Source: Hetaerina americana
Taxonomy: Eukaryota; Arthropoda; Insecta; Odonata; Calopterygidae
NCBI GenBank assembly: GCA_022747635.1
Contig: JAKTNV010000004.1
Span: forward strand, 84,611,552-84,675,551
Length of the DNA: 64,000 nucleotides
Direction of reading: 5' to 3'
Shown here: positions 22,974 to 33,576 of the stretch, one piece after another
Numbering within the stretch: position 1 is the stretch's first letter
Layout: every line of letters starts with the position of its first letter
The notes under the pieces: model-generated
The model's input: the letters and a program-made list of their open reading frames with translations, nothing else
The model's database searches: none
What the model was told of the DNA's origin: nothing
Made by a program: the position numbers and the translations under genes

Positions 22974-23216
22974 AAATATTAAAAACTTTGAATTTACAAG
23001 TCGGAACAAAATTAAACACTATAGAGATGTTAGGTATACTTTCAGGTGCATGTGTATGTTAGTTGGTAGTTTGAGTGTTTGCATGTGTGTGGGGTGTAAG
23101 TGTTCATGCATGAATGTATGCCATGTTTTTTTTTTATATATGATTTTGTCGTTATTGCATGCGATTTTTTTTTTAATTATTTTTCTTTTCTAAATTATGG
23201 GTGGTGTCCTAGCACC

Positions 23217-23249
23217 CCCCGCCACACGCCCTTGCGGCGGCTTGCGGGG
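23217..23249 (+). other. LINE 3' terminal stem-loop
   Basis: CCCCGC (23217-23222) pairs with GCGGGG (23244-23249), and inside it CGCC (23227-23230) pairs with GGCG (23236-23239) around the loop CTTGC, leaving an internal loop. The block lies just before the repeat tail. The minus-strand LINE copy at 8661-9440 keeps the same block in diverged form. In L2-type LINEs a 3' hairpin is the recognition site for the element's own reverse transcriptase. The role here is inferred from that. Confidence 0.65.
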
Positions 23250-23255
23250 TATTGA

Positions 23256-23274
23256 GTAGATGTAGATGTAGATG
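23256..23274 (+). repeat. LINE repeat tail (TAGATG)3
   Basis: Three TAGATG units close the LINE before unrelated sequence. Short tandem tails in place of poly(A) are typical of CR1/L2-type elements. Confidence 0.75.
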
Positions 23275-23279
23275 TTTTT

Positions 23280-24460
23280 AACCCTTTCCCACTCCCCCAT
23301 CCAACCGTTCAACCACACATCCCATGCCAGCCAGAAGCGTTCCAGTTGGCTAGGTAGGGGCGGAGTCGCACTATGTAAACACGCGAGGGAGAAATTTCAT
23401 TTCGTCTATCCCGTACATGGGGCGGGCGTGGGGTGTAAAAGTTGACCATTGACCGAGTTATGTCCTTATTTACTCAATCTTGAGAAGGCACCCGAGCCAA
23501 GGATGCACAACAATCTGGGGGAATCGAAAAGATGGCCCTTCTCCACGCAAAGGCGATCGTAAATTTTTTAATAAGAATGCTCCACGAAATGGTGAGCGAA
23601 TGAAGAATCCCCCCCAGGACCACCTTCTATACTTTCGTTCTATTTTAGTACGAGGTGCGAAGATGCCTTCCTCTGATCACAACGCCGAAGCTCACTTGAA
23701 AATTTGATGAAATCATGTTCGTTTGCATGTTAGTTTTCATTCGGCACGAAGAAGAGTGGGATACATTTTTTATTCATTAATTATGACTTATTTCATGTAA
23801 TAGTTGATTCCATGTATCCGAAAATAATGTCGGGGTTAAACAAATGTGCGTGATAATAATTATGCTCAATCCAAAAATGTTAGGCCTGAGTGAAAATATT
23901 CCTCACGCGATCCCTTAGATTAGTTGAATCAGCGGCACTGCTCATGTTAAGAGCATTTAAAATATTTGAAAGATTGTTGTTGATTGATTGTCATTAACAT
24001 GGGTTATCAATCTCAGAATCGTTCGTAATAGCTCTTCAAGCTATCCTGTTATCTGAATCTCTTCCTCTCTCCTTCTAGAGGGCATCTCTGCATTCCTGCA
24101 TGGTTATTTGAGAAGGTACCTTCCTTCGTCACACTCTTTTAGTAATGGGTATATCACTATAGAACTTTTGAAATTTTTTATGTTGTTATTTTCACTTCGG
24201 AGGGCATATATTTTATGAGAATATTTTTTTATTTAAAAATTTATTAAACATAGTATTTAGTGCCCATTAAGGGAGGCTCATGACAACCAATATGTAAGCT
24301 AGTTTGGAACGTAAATTTATTCATAGGTAATGAGAAAATAAGTTAATGTTCCCCTAAAGATATCCCTGAACTTATTAAACCTATGTTGAGTGTTTCATAA
24401 TTAACGTACAAATAGGGACATTTGTTGTCCCAAGCATAACTTTATAGAATTTGCGTAACA
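23280..24460. other. Unassigned DNA, GC-richer at its left end
   Basis: The first about 330 bases are GC-richer and include a 75-codon frame (23480-23707) without recognisable domains. The rest is AT-rich and featureless. Confidence 0.35.
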
Positions 24461-24465
24461 TATTG

Positions 24466-24627
24466 AAATGAAATGACATTATTGACTTTGTAATTCCACG
24501 CACTTGATTTAAAAACACGACCCAGGTTTCGACGTTGAACGGCATCATCACCTGATTATGACGTTCAAAGTCAAAACCTGGGTCGTGTTCTTGTGTGTGT
24601 GTGGAAGTCAATAATTTCATCTCATTT
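24466..24627. mobile_element. Palindromic element A with ribozyme-like core
   Basis: An imperfect inverted repeat of about 162 bp. The outer arms AAATGAAATGACATTATTGA (24466) and TCAATAATTTCATCTCATTT (ending 24627) pair, and inner arms pair through CACGACCCAGGTTT and AAACCTGGGTCGTG. Each arm holds a similar motif. On the minus strand (24554 to 24516) a GTGATGA is followed by T, a hairpin GCCGTT-CA-ACGTC, then GAAACCTGGGTC. On the plus strand (24552-24587) the diverged equivalent is CTGATTA...AAAACCTGGGTC. No coding potential and no clear target duplication. It belongs to the same family as 35151-35222, which shares the flank after the motif. Confidence 0.65.
24516..24554 (-). ncRNA. Possible hammerhead-like motif (element A)
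   Basis: The order CUGANGA-like box (here GTGATGA), hairpin, GAAA, short self-complementary stem ACCTGGGT and then C matches a type I hammerhead with a minimal stem III. Two departures weaken it: the first core C is G, and one extra T separates the box from the hairpin. Hammerheads of this minimal kind are known in Penelope-like retroelements and small metazoan retrozymes. Self-cleavage is unproven. Confidence 0.35.
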
Positions 24628-24629
24628 AA

Positions 24630-25785
24630 ATAGGGACATAGATATAATTTTGAAATTCATATAATCCTTGATACATGGTCTGTATAATTATGAAAATTAA
24701 TTCATTTTGCATTGATCAAAATTTTATTTTTGCCGAAATCATCATTGATAAATTGAATTTTTTTCATAATTCGGAATATGTTTTTCTCCGAAAGTTAGAG
24801 TCTGCCATAAATGAGTATGAACTAATTCGCTTATTTGTTATATATAAAAGCAGTTGTTATCTATTAAAGCAGTTGTTAGACAAAATATTTTGAAAGATGA
24901 TTGGCAAGTTGAAGTGATTAGATGAAGGGGAATATCAATTCTATTGTTATTAAGATTTAGCGGAAACAGTATGTATGTACTGAAGCTCCTTTGCTTCCTC
25001 GTCAATGCCAGAGTTAACCCAAATGGCTATGAGCCTTTCGTTTTGCACCTCGGTTTTCCACTTACTTTCATTCACCTTGAATTGTCTCTCTTGGATTGTC
25101 GCAAAATGGAAGACTAACACACGTCCTAGCAGATTAATTAAATGAAATTGTAATATTAAGAAAAGAAGAGAGCGAGGGAGGCGAAAAAGACAGGATCGAG
25201 CTCAGTGAAATATTTCGAGGATATTTTTCCCGACTTCTTTCCATTGAGTTTTCAAATTTTTTATTCCTTTCGTCTTTTCCGTTGGGGAATAAAATTCATA
25301 GATGTTCCAGTGGCCAATATCGAGGATGCTTCTATCAGCGCTCAGCAGAAAAACCAAAATATTTCTCCCTTTGATTAATTACCCCTCTAATCGTTCCCGG
25401 TTAAAAATGTAGCTCTACATGTACCATAAACGAAATCGTCTATTCTCTCGTATATAGTCTCTATTAGCGGTTGATCCTGAACACATTCTTCATTGCATAT
25501 TCTATTGAACTAACAATGAAATTCTACTCATTTAGTTCACTTTCTTCTTAAGCATATTATATTTTCTATCACCTCTAAACCATTTCAAATTCGTCTCCCT
25601 TTACTCCATCTTCCCTTTTTACCCATCTTACTTCTTCTCAGAACAGTCGTCCTTATTCCATTGCCTCCAAACTATGTCTCCGTTCCCATTTGTTTTTCCT
25701 CAATGTTTCCACTATGCATCATTTTGTGTTTGCAACGGAAAATCCGTGCATACTATCCACGATGGGGTAAAAATTAATGTTAATT
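24630..25785. other. AT-rich DNA, nothing recognised
   Basis: Contains only short chance frames and a small direct repeat AAAGCAGTTGTTA near 24846-24880. Confidence 0.4.
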
Positions 25786-25789
25786 CAAT

Positions 25790-26780
25790 CAAAAACGATT
25801 CAAAAGTGATAGAAAAAACATATTGAGGATAAACAGGGCGAACATATTAGACTAGTAAATTTAAACATAAAAAGAGATGATGAGAAAAGATGAAGATATC
25901 TTTGGCTTACGCCTAAATTATAGCGAAATAATAAAAGTAGGGTCGAGAAGAAGTAAAATGGTTACTTTAACGGTCAGTTCGCAAAGAGGGTTGGAATACG
26001 TACGCGTTGTTAATACTATGGCATTAATGGAAATAAACTACGTAATACCAATGACCATAAACTGGAATCAAAACATATTTTTTTGTTTCGTATATTTAGA
26101 GGACGCCTATATTGGAGTGAATTTGGTAGAACGAGCAGATAGGAGTAGAATAGAGGGACTTATGCGCGACCTTTACAAGTCTCAGCCTACTCAGGTGCAT
26201 GCAGCGCATGGAGACTCATGAAAGAGACTGTTATGACGGGCAGTGACACAATGGTAACCATTATAATCCGTGTTTCTCAACGTAAGCATGGGGGAAATGG
26301 TTAATAAGTCGTTGGAAAGCCTAGGAAAAGAAATGACAGCCGGTTGGAATTTCATAAAATAAGTTTATAGTTATTAAAAACAAGTTTTTGGTTTGAAGTA
26401 GGTTTCAGGATAATCAAACTTTAGCTAGATAAACAGTTCAGCTATTATAATGATTGATAAGCGCATTAGAAAGTATGTGACCGGTATCAGATGATAATTA
26501 GTGCAAAAAAAATAACGGTTTTGAGGTGTCGGGAAAGAGAAAGGCTTATCGTTAAAATACGAGGGCAAAAACTAGAGTATATTGTAATAGTTTTTCTATC
26601 GTGAAATTACTGTGGAACAAGATGGTTAAAGTAGTAGAGATGTATGGAGAATTGCTTTAGGCAAATAACCTTTCCCTAGGAAGAAGAAATTGATGTTAGA
26701 ATCATTGAGTAAGGATGTTAAAAAAAGACTCATCAAAACTTTTATATGAAGCGTGAAAATTAATTATATATTTGACCTCA
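25790..26780 (+). pseudogene. Decayed LINE reverse transcriptase
   Basis: A frame of 114 codons (25877-26221) opens with DEDIFGLR, matching the EDQFGFR block of LINE reverse transcriptases. It contains FFCFVYLEDAYIGVN, where active enzymes have FVDLEKAFDRVN, and ADRSRIEGLMRDLYKSQPT. Further blocks follow in changing frames: LNVSMGEMVNKSLESLG near 26277, ERERLIVKIRGQKLEYI near 26538 (the region before YLG) and KKKLMLESLSKDVKKRLIKT near 26684, then FI-stop-SV where relatives read FVWSV. The first catalytic Asp is Tyr. The FADD block itself is not recognisable. This type of reverse transcriptase differs from the CR1/L2-like one at 18-23 kb. The ends are approximate. Dead and old. Confidence 0.65.
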
Positions 26781-26784
26781 ACCG

Positions 26785-28145
26785 TGAGATATCACCTTCT
26801 AATTTCTTTTCATCTCCAAATAAAATTGCTAATGAATGGTCACTGGACTAAGAGCTACACATATCGTCAAATAATTGCTAATCATAATCAACTCCTAGCA
26901 GTAATCTTCTTATTTAAGTATTTATGTATAATGCACGTCAACGAATCAGCGTTTAAACTTTAAATAGATATAGCCTTTGTTACTTTACACTATGAGAATA
27001 TTAAGAAGCAAAATAATACCGTAAAAAAAACCGGTATTTCGGTCGGCTTTTTATCTTTACAACGCATCAATCCTCCTCACATAGAGCGTCGCCGTGCTGA
27101 TCAAACTACCGGTATTAGAGTTTTTCTATTCAGTACCATATATTAATTTTGGCTTAGGCTTTTGCTGATGCAAACTTTATGTAAATAGCTCTTATTGTAA
27201 ATAGCATTTTCAATTCCACTGATATGACATTTTATATGTTGCAAATATTTAATATTTATCAGCAATTTACCCTAAATGTCTTACATTTGATATCTTCTGA
27301 TTAATTCTCTCCTTAATTGGCACTTTCTTCTTTATTTTTTAGGTAAGCCAATCTGATACTTCGGCTGCAGCTGCTTCTTTCCGGTAGGCACCAAATATAG
27401 TAGATATTATTTTAAGTCCATAAAATATATTTTCCCAATGGTAATTTTGGAAGAGTAAAAAATTGCATGCGAATTAAGGGCGTAAGGGTAGTTGAGGAGT
27501 GAGGAAGATATTGAGTAGTAATCATGATTTTTATACGAACGGAAAGAGGCGTGAATTCTCCTGTGCAGAAAGTTGGGAAGGAGTCACAAGAAAGGCGGTA
27601 TGTGATATTTTTTTGGGGTGTAAGTGGCCGTTGAGATTTTAAAAAATAAATTTTGAAGCGGAGGATAGGATAGGATTCACACATTAGGCGTTTGCAGAGT
27701 GGAGAATGTGGAGTGGAGGACAGGCAGGAGAAGTGGGTGTTTAGCGGACTCTAATAGGTCGAGAAAATTTCCAGAAAGAGACGAGTTTCCATGCTAAAGG
27801 GAGAAGGGTTGTATATTCATGTTTATTAGTCATGGCGTGAAATTTGACGGATTCTGTTAAAACCGAGGTATTATGAGGGTGAATCAAAATAAATCCTGGA
27901 AAGGGAACTAAAATTTCAAAATGGTGTATCACTGTCCTGTTAGTTTGCAATGATGATAGCCATGGTTTTATGAGAATGAGAGAAAGTTACATAGTTAGTA
28001 GCATGATTCCTGATGGTAAAAATATGGAGTAACTTTTCTACGAGATTTCTCTTGATCAGGACAGGCTCACCAAGTAATGAAACCACTGGCCTCAGTAGCA
28101 ATTAAAGTCATGGTATTTATAGGGTTGTCATAAACTTTCAAAGTG
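26785..28145. other. AT-rich DNA, nothing recognised
   Basis: Open frames on the minus strand at 27412-27684 and 27741-27950 have no domain that I recognise. Confidence 0.35.
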
Positions 28146-28149
28146 CTGG

Positions 28150-28720
28150 AATATTTCAATTGCCCACCATGAAGAGTACATATTAAAACAATTTAATTGA
28201 GAAACTTTTGCATTAAAAAAATTGCAAGGTTAAAAAAATGTTTTTCAAGGTTTTTATTTCACTCTCCCTAGTAGGTGGTGACAAGATGGAGGCAATCAGG
28301 ATGGTGTGGTTTTGTTTAAGGAATTTTTCTGGTAGTGCAAGTAAAAACTTGGCACTGAGTACTTTGACGAGATCTCCGTTGTTATCTATGACTAACTCTG
28401 ATTATCCACATACATCCACACTCCCACTTATAAGATTTCTCACCCGCCTAGCAAATTTAGTGTCAACTAGCCAAAATTCAGCTTCAATGCCAAATTTTTC
28501 TCTCCGATAAAAGGCACCGTCAAAAGCACCAACATGGCCACAACTTAGGTTAATGTCTTCATGAGCCATCTACAGAATACTTTACTTCTAATAAAAATCT
28601 TCAAACTCCTCCCTTGGTAGCATCACAATGGCCACACGTTCGTATTCCATCTTTGGCTTCATGTAATATCTTTCGTATTCTGTCGTAAATCCGTATTCTT
28701 CCTGTTTTTATCACTTATTT
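28150..28720 (-). pseudogene. Possible decayed coding DNA, unidentified
   Basis: On the minus strand several frames read like protein. They include MEYERVAIVMLPREEFEDFY around 28650, then GAFDGAFYRREKFGIEAEFW and LVDTKFARRVRNLISGS (28569 to 28395), a TAA, and SELVIDNNGDLVKVLSAKF onward in the same frame to about 28205. The composition looks more coding than the surroundings, but I cannot name a family. The plus strand also has a 90-codon frame with an ATG (28238-28510) across the same bases. It could be a transposon remnant, a retrocopy or chance. Confidence 0.3.
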
Positions 28721-28724
28721 CATC

Positions 28725-29439
28725 CATATCTGTTTATTTGACTGATTCTTAGCTCATAGACTTTCACTTTAACCCTCTAATTCGAACCATCTTTGACATA
28801 GATTTTAGCCTCCAAAATACAGTAATACATTTACCAGGTCCGTCCTAGAACATTAACAAATAACGAACGATTTCTCCATCTCCGCAGTGGCCACCCACCA
28901 CACACCAAACCCTCCATAACATTTTCTCTCCCTTTTAACGATTAGAATATGCCGTTACAGCCCCTCCATTAAGAAATACATAGAAAGCCTACGGCATTCC
29001 CTCGGCAAGGTGGAACGAAGAGGATATATTTGAGAAGGAGATATTTGGAAAGAGAATTCGCGACAAGGAATTTTGGGTGCTAAAGTGGATATAGAAAGGA
29101 TTTTTGTGATTTTAAGAATATCAAAAAATGTTTCGAAGAATTCAAATATTACACTGAGGTTTTTGGAAATCAACAGTTAGTAGTTGTTCAAAAATTACAA
29201 AGTATTTGGAAAACATTTCTTACGATAACTTATACGATATCATCCTAGGAATGTAAGGTTTAAAAATGAAGATAGTGCCTTTTTTGCAATGGCTCGTTTA
29301 AGGTTTTAATATCTGTTTAAAATTATTTGGTGAGGGGCGAGTCTAGGTAAACATGTCGGTGTAGATACATTTGAGGCCAGTATAATTACGAGAGGACTGT
29401 CACCTAACTCCTAACCTCTATATTTCCATTAATATATAA

Positions 29440-29440
<1 letters not shown>
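28725..29440. other. AT-rich DNA, nothing recognised
   Basis: No supported feature. Confidence 0.4.

Positions 29441-29519
<79 letters not shown>
29441..29519. repeat. (TA)n microsatellite
   Basis: Nearly pure TA dinucleotide repeat of about 79 bp with two TG interruptions. Confidence 0.95.
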
Positions 29520-29524
<5 letters not shown>

Positions 29525-29678
29525 AAATATATATTTGTATATATTCTGATAATGTAAGTCTTGCCATCCAAACGTCAAAGCTACATGTGTGAGTGTCCTT
29601 TCTTTGTGTTTCTGTGTTTTATAACTCTATATCAATGTCGTTATATATTTGAGCGTTACCGGAGAGCGTTCTTTTTCG

Positions 29679-29774
<96 letters not shown>
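29679..29774. repeat. A16 tract followed by (TA)40
   Basis: Sixteen A residues (29679-29694) run directly into an uninterrupted 80-bp TA repeat (29695-29774). Purity over 40 units suggests a young or highly mutable microsatellite. Open frames reading Ile-Tyr repeats here are artefacts. Confidence 0.95.
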
Positions 29775-29775
<1 letters not shown>

Positions 29776-32700
29776 TTACGTACACACATAATTCCAATTT
29801 ACATTACTTAGAAAGCATCTCTATGGTGTTCACTTTTGGTTGATGCACTCACATTTCGTTACAGTCAAAAGAAAAGGATTAACAAAACAAAAACTAGGAA
29901 AAAATCAGAAGAGTGTGACTCTCACCCGGGTGAAGGTGAATGGGAACACCGAAATACACATATGACTGTTAGTGATTTTTATTATTTGATCTTTCTGTTT
30001 TTCTTGTCACTGTAATGAAAAACGTGTACATAAAGCATAAGTGAACGCCATTGAATATTAAAAGCTTCTATGACATAGGTACACACTAGCCCATGTATGT
30101 TTGTTCGTGTGGCTTTTCAGATTATGTGATTGTAAAAGCAAAGTGAATGTCTTCGGATTACGTCGACAGAAAGGATGAAACAATTAAAGGCCACCGAAGT
30201 GGAACGAAGTGAAAGAGGCAGTGAAGGCATGGGGGAATATGTGATGAAGGAATAGGATATGCCCATCTTTGCGACGTCGTGGGAAGATAAAGTCCCCCGA
30301 GGAGATTGGGCAGCTGCAGGAGGAGAGGGGGGGACCGAGGTGGGATTGAGGCATCCCCCCCGGCCCATGTGCAAATCCTCGCCGGAGCATTTTAATCCAC
30401 GTAGGACCGGGTCTGGGTAGGAGGTGGTCTCCGTCTTTCAGTCTTCCCTCCCTACGCATCGTTCCTCCCACGCGCTATCTTCCCCGCCTCTCCCGACCAC
30501 TTATTTCCTTTTTTCCTCGGATTACATGGGAGAAGACGAGTAACTTAAGGGAGGGGAGTTGCTCTAATCTCGCACCCCTTTCAGCCGATCCCTTTCATTC
30601 GTAGCCGTTATCGTTTGTCTGTGAGCAGCAAGAGTTAGAATTTACGAAAATCTGATTCCCCTCTTGCAGGAAAGACCTGAGAGCAATAAGATGAAATCCG
30701 AATCGACCAACCAATTTTGAACGCAGACGCAAGGGATAATAAGTGAATTCAAAAGTATTAGGTTTACGTCTTGATCGATGGTCAATGGCTGTCCATCAAC
30801 CAATGGCCATTGATAATAATTTGATGTTCCCATAATGTCAATAAAAATCACTATAAAATATTATTTCTTCTTTCAATTTAATGATCATGAAAATAGATGC
30901 TTTCATCCAAATCGAAACTTAATGTATTACAGCCATGATATACCCTGAGTTTGTTTTGCATTTTGTGCTTTTTTTATTAATTTTTGCGCCAGCAGAATAT
31001 TTTTCTGTTATGTGTGTTCAAATTAGTCGATTTTATAGCTTTTTATGATTTTAATGAAGCTCGGGAAATTATAAATTTCTTTCTCTTAACGGTAGAGAGT
31101 GACGGGAAACCTTCACCTGTATTTTTGACATTCCCATTCCTTCTTTGTTTATTCAGGCTTTTGTAGGCCTCAATGACGGTTAATGAGTCCGTAGAAAGCA
31201 TTCGTCTCATTCTATGTAATTTAATATTGTTCTTTTTCAATAATGAAAACTCGAGATCTCATGAGTAGTGACGGAGAGGAAAGAGGAAGTAAAGAGTACA
31301 AGTAAAGTTACTTAGAAGGGTGAGATGGAAACATTAATAAGAGGGGGAAATATTCTGCCGATAATTAAAGAAGGATGCGGGAAAGTTAGCTGCGGGGGTG
31401 TGAAAAGTAATTACCGCTGCATGGGGAGAAAGGAGGACCCTTGTCACTTCCAATCTGGGGATTGAAAGATATTGAAGGATGAATGGGCATTGGAATTGGC
31501 GATGAGAGATGGATTCACAGTCCGAAAGCTGCAGTTGAATTCCAAGGGACCACTCAATTTCGACTTTTACTTGTGCCAGTAGCATATAAGTACAGAAAGG
31601 ACGACATTACTCCGTAAACCCTGCAGTTTAGAAAAGGCTGATTACAATGGTAAATTTTCTCTCCACTCGTGGCAAATTTTAAATCCCTATGTATTTACTA
31701 TTTTACACTTTTTGCCACAAGGCACCTAATTCATCCTCAATCAACATGGTGATTCATGCAAATTAGTATCCTAAACGTTATAATATACGCATTACTAATG
31801 TGTATACGCAATATGCATACTACACAGGGATATGGAAGTATGCTCTTTCTTGTACGTATTATGTACCAACGAACAGTGCAAGGTCCTCACTTGAGCATAT
31901 TTTTTATGGTTTCTTAGGCGGTAACTGGAATCTCCAAACCTTAGATATTGTCCGTGAATAATGTTTTTCAATCCCACTTTCTAACTATTTAATGATACTC
32001 TTGTTTCATTGTCATACGAAGGGGCAGAGTGATAATTGAATATTTTGAAAAAATATTGTTTTATATATTTTATAAATTTCTTGGACCAAAACTGTAAGGG
32101 TATTAATTAACTTCTATCTTAATTTTCCCTTCATTCATGATAAAATGTCAAAATATCATTGAAAGGAAGACAGAAAAATATGATTGTTCCTTCTTCCGTA
32201 CGGCACTGCCTTCTTTCGCCGCATTGTTGTTTGAAAAATATTATAATATTTTGCTCTATTTTGTGGCGGACATTTTGGAAGATATTAATAGTATGATCCT
32301 ATGCAGCGATTGTTAGTCGTACATTTGTAGAAAGGAATATTTTCCTTTTCTCCAAACCTAGTCATGCAGGAGGAACTTTAATCCGAATAATACTCCGATA
32401 TGAAATTCGCATCGCATATGAAATACAAGAAATACGTGTACATTCCTGGTGTCTATGAGATATACTGATATTACAAGCTGATGTCTATGTATCGGTTATC
32501 CACTTTTTTCTTAGAGGAGTTTATTTTTGTGAATATTCAAAGACTGGGGGCTCATTAGTTTTTTTTAAAGCCTTTTTACGTGTGGTTTGTAAAAAAACAG
32601 CATCGCTGAGAATATTCTACACCATATAGCTCTATAGTATATTATGATTACAATGCCATAAAATACCTCCATTAAACACTCTTTTTTAATATTCTAAATT

Positions 32701-33010
32701 CAGCGCAATCCAGGTATTTTATTTGTCTTCACGTGAAATCGTAAAAATAGATTCAATTTGTGCTTTCTGTGTACTTCAAAAAATATTTTAAATTATTTTC
32801 TTCAAAAGGTCATCTTCCAATGTCTTTGTATTCAAAATGTCGGTAAATTTAACTTAAAGTCCGATATTAATGGCATTCTTAGGAATCATTAACGGGAGAA
32901 TATGCAACCATTTTTTGTGAAATTTGGTTCTCATAATATTAGCTTTTGTTGATGAATAGAAGCTGAAAATTAAAATAAACTTGAAGCATGTATACATTTA
33001 CCGATAAAAT
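29776..33010. other. Unassigned DNA with one GC-rich patch
   Basis: GC-richer between about 30180 and 30620, with short frames on both strands and no recognisable domain. The remainder is AT-rich without supported features. Confidence 0.35.
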
Positions 33011-33216
33011 GTACAGGGTTCGTCCGGAAAATAAGTGTACTGACTCCTGGGCTGGGCGCGCCGCTCCCGGCGCGCCCAGCACCGCTCTGACGGGCTGCGA
33101 TTGGAGGGGGGTATGTTGGCAAGCGACGCTGAAAAAGGCAGTCGGCTCTGAGCTGTGGTGTAGTGAGGAGCTCTGTTAACGCGAACCTCCACGCTCGACC
33201 CACGTCACGGAACGCG

Positions 33217-33414
33217 ATGCCGAAGTTTTTGGAGCAGCGTTATTCCATCAAATTTGCGGTAAAGCTTGGGAAATCGTCTACCGAAACTGTCGGTATGATT
33301 AACCAGGCTTACGGGGAGTCAGCCATGTCCAGAAACATGATCTTTCGGTGGCACAAGATGTTCGTGGAGGGCAGAGAAGAGGTCGACGACGAGTCTTCGA
33401 GAGGTTCCCGATGA
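33217..33414 (+). pseudogene. Mariner transposase, N-terminal fragment (65 aa)
   Basis: ATG 33217 to TGA 33412-33414. It reads MPKFLEQRYSIKFAVKLGKS, then STETVGMINQAYGESAMSRN and MIFRWHKMFVEGREEVDDE, the first helix-turn-helix of a mariner transposase up to the point where the GRP linker should follow. The frame stops at the deletion junction. Confidence 0.82.
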
Positions 33415-33525
33415 TGCCTTCGCGGGAGCGTTCCAGGAATGGGAACGCCGCTGGAACAAGTGTATCGACTCACAAGGGTCCTATTTTGAGGAATACTATA
33501 TTAGCTTAAGATATGTAAAAGTGTA
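33413..33525 (+). pseudogene. Mariner transposase, C-terminal remnant
   Basis: Starting at the junction in another frame, AFAGAFQEWERRWNKCIDSQ followed by GSYFEEYY matches the mariner C-terminus (FQ.WE.RW.KC....G.YFE). It shows that this derivative arose by internal deletion from a full-length element. Confidence 0.75.
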
Positions 33526-33576
33526 ATAATTTTTTTTCCTGAGCTTATTACTCTTATTTTCCGGACGAACCCTGTA

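Larger units (their letters stand above)
18475..23274 (+). mobile_element. Near-intact CR1/L2-like LINE
   Basis: A single element about 4.8 kb long. It has a GC-rich 5' UTR (the 5' end is a guess; 18475 is used), ORF1 (18900-19919), ORF2 (reading to 22973), a 3' UTR with a conserved-looking hairpin (23217-23249) and a tail of three TAGATG units (23256-23274). ORF2 carries an apurinic-type endonuclease then a reverse transcriptase with FADD, and no RNase H. This is the organisation of the CR1/L2/Jockey group. The related truncated copy at 8661-9440 supports the 3' boundary. Only one likely frame disruption is visible, near the start of ORF2, so it is a recent insertion and may have been active recently. 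Confidence 0.88.
33014..33574 (+). mobile_element. Mariner deletion derivative, another family (561 bp)
   Basis: Perfect 22-bp terminal inverted repeats begin CAGGGTTCGTCCGG and are flanked by TA (33012-33013 and 33575-33576). Similarity continues a few bases inward. Inside are the start of a mariner transposase (33217-33414) and, after a frame change, its C-terminal end, with the catalytic core missing. TIR and protein differ from the 753-bp elements, so this is an independent family that has suffered the same kind of internal deletion. The GC-rich 5' part (33050-33110) contrasts with the AT-rich surroundings. Confidence 0.92.

Noticed and set aside
29561..29843. Two overlapping frames encoding Ile-Tyr repeats
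   Set aside because: They are translations of the TA microsatellite, not genes.
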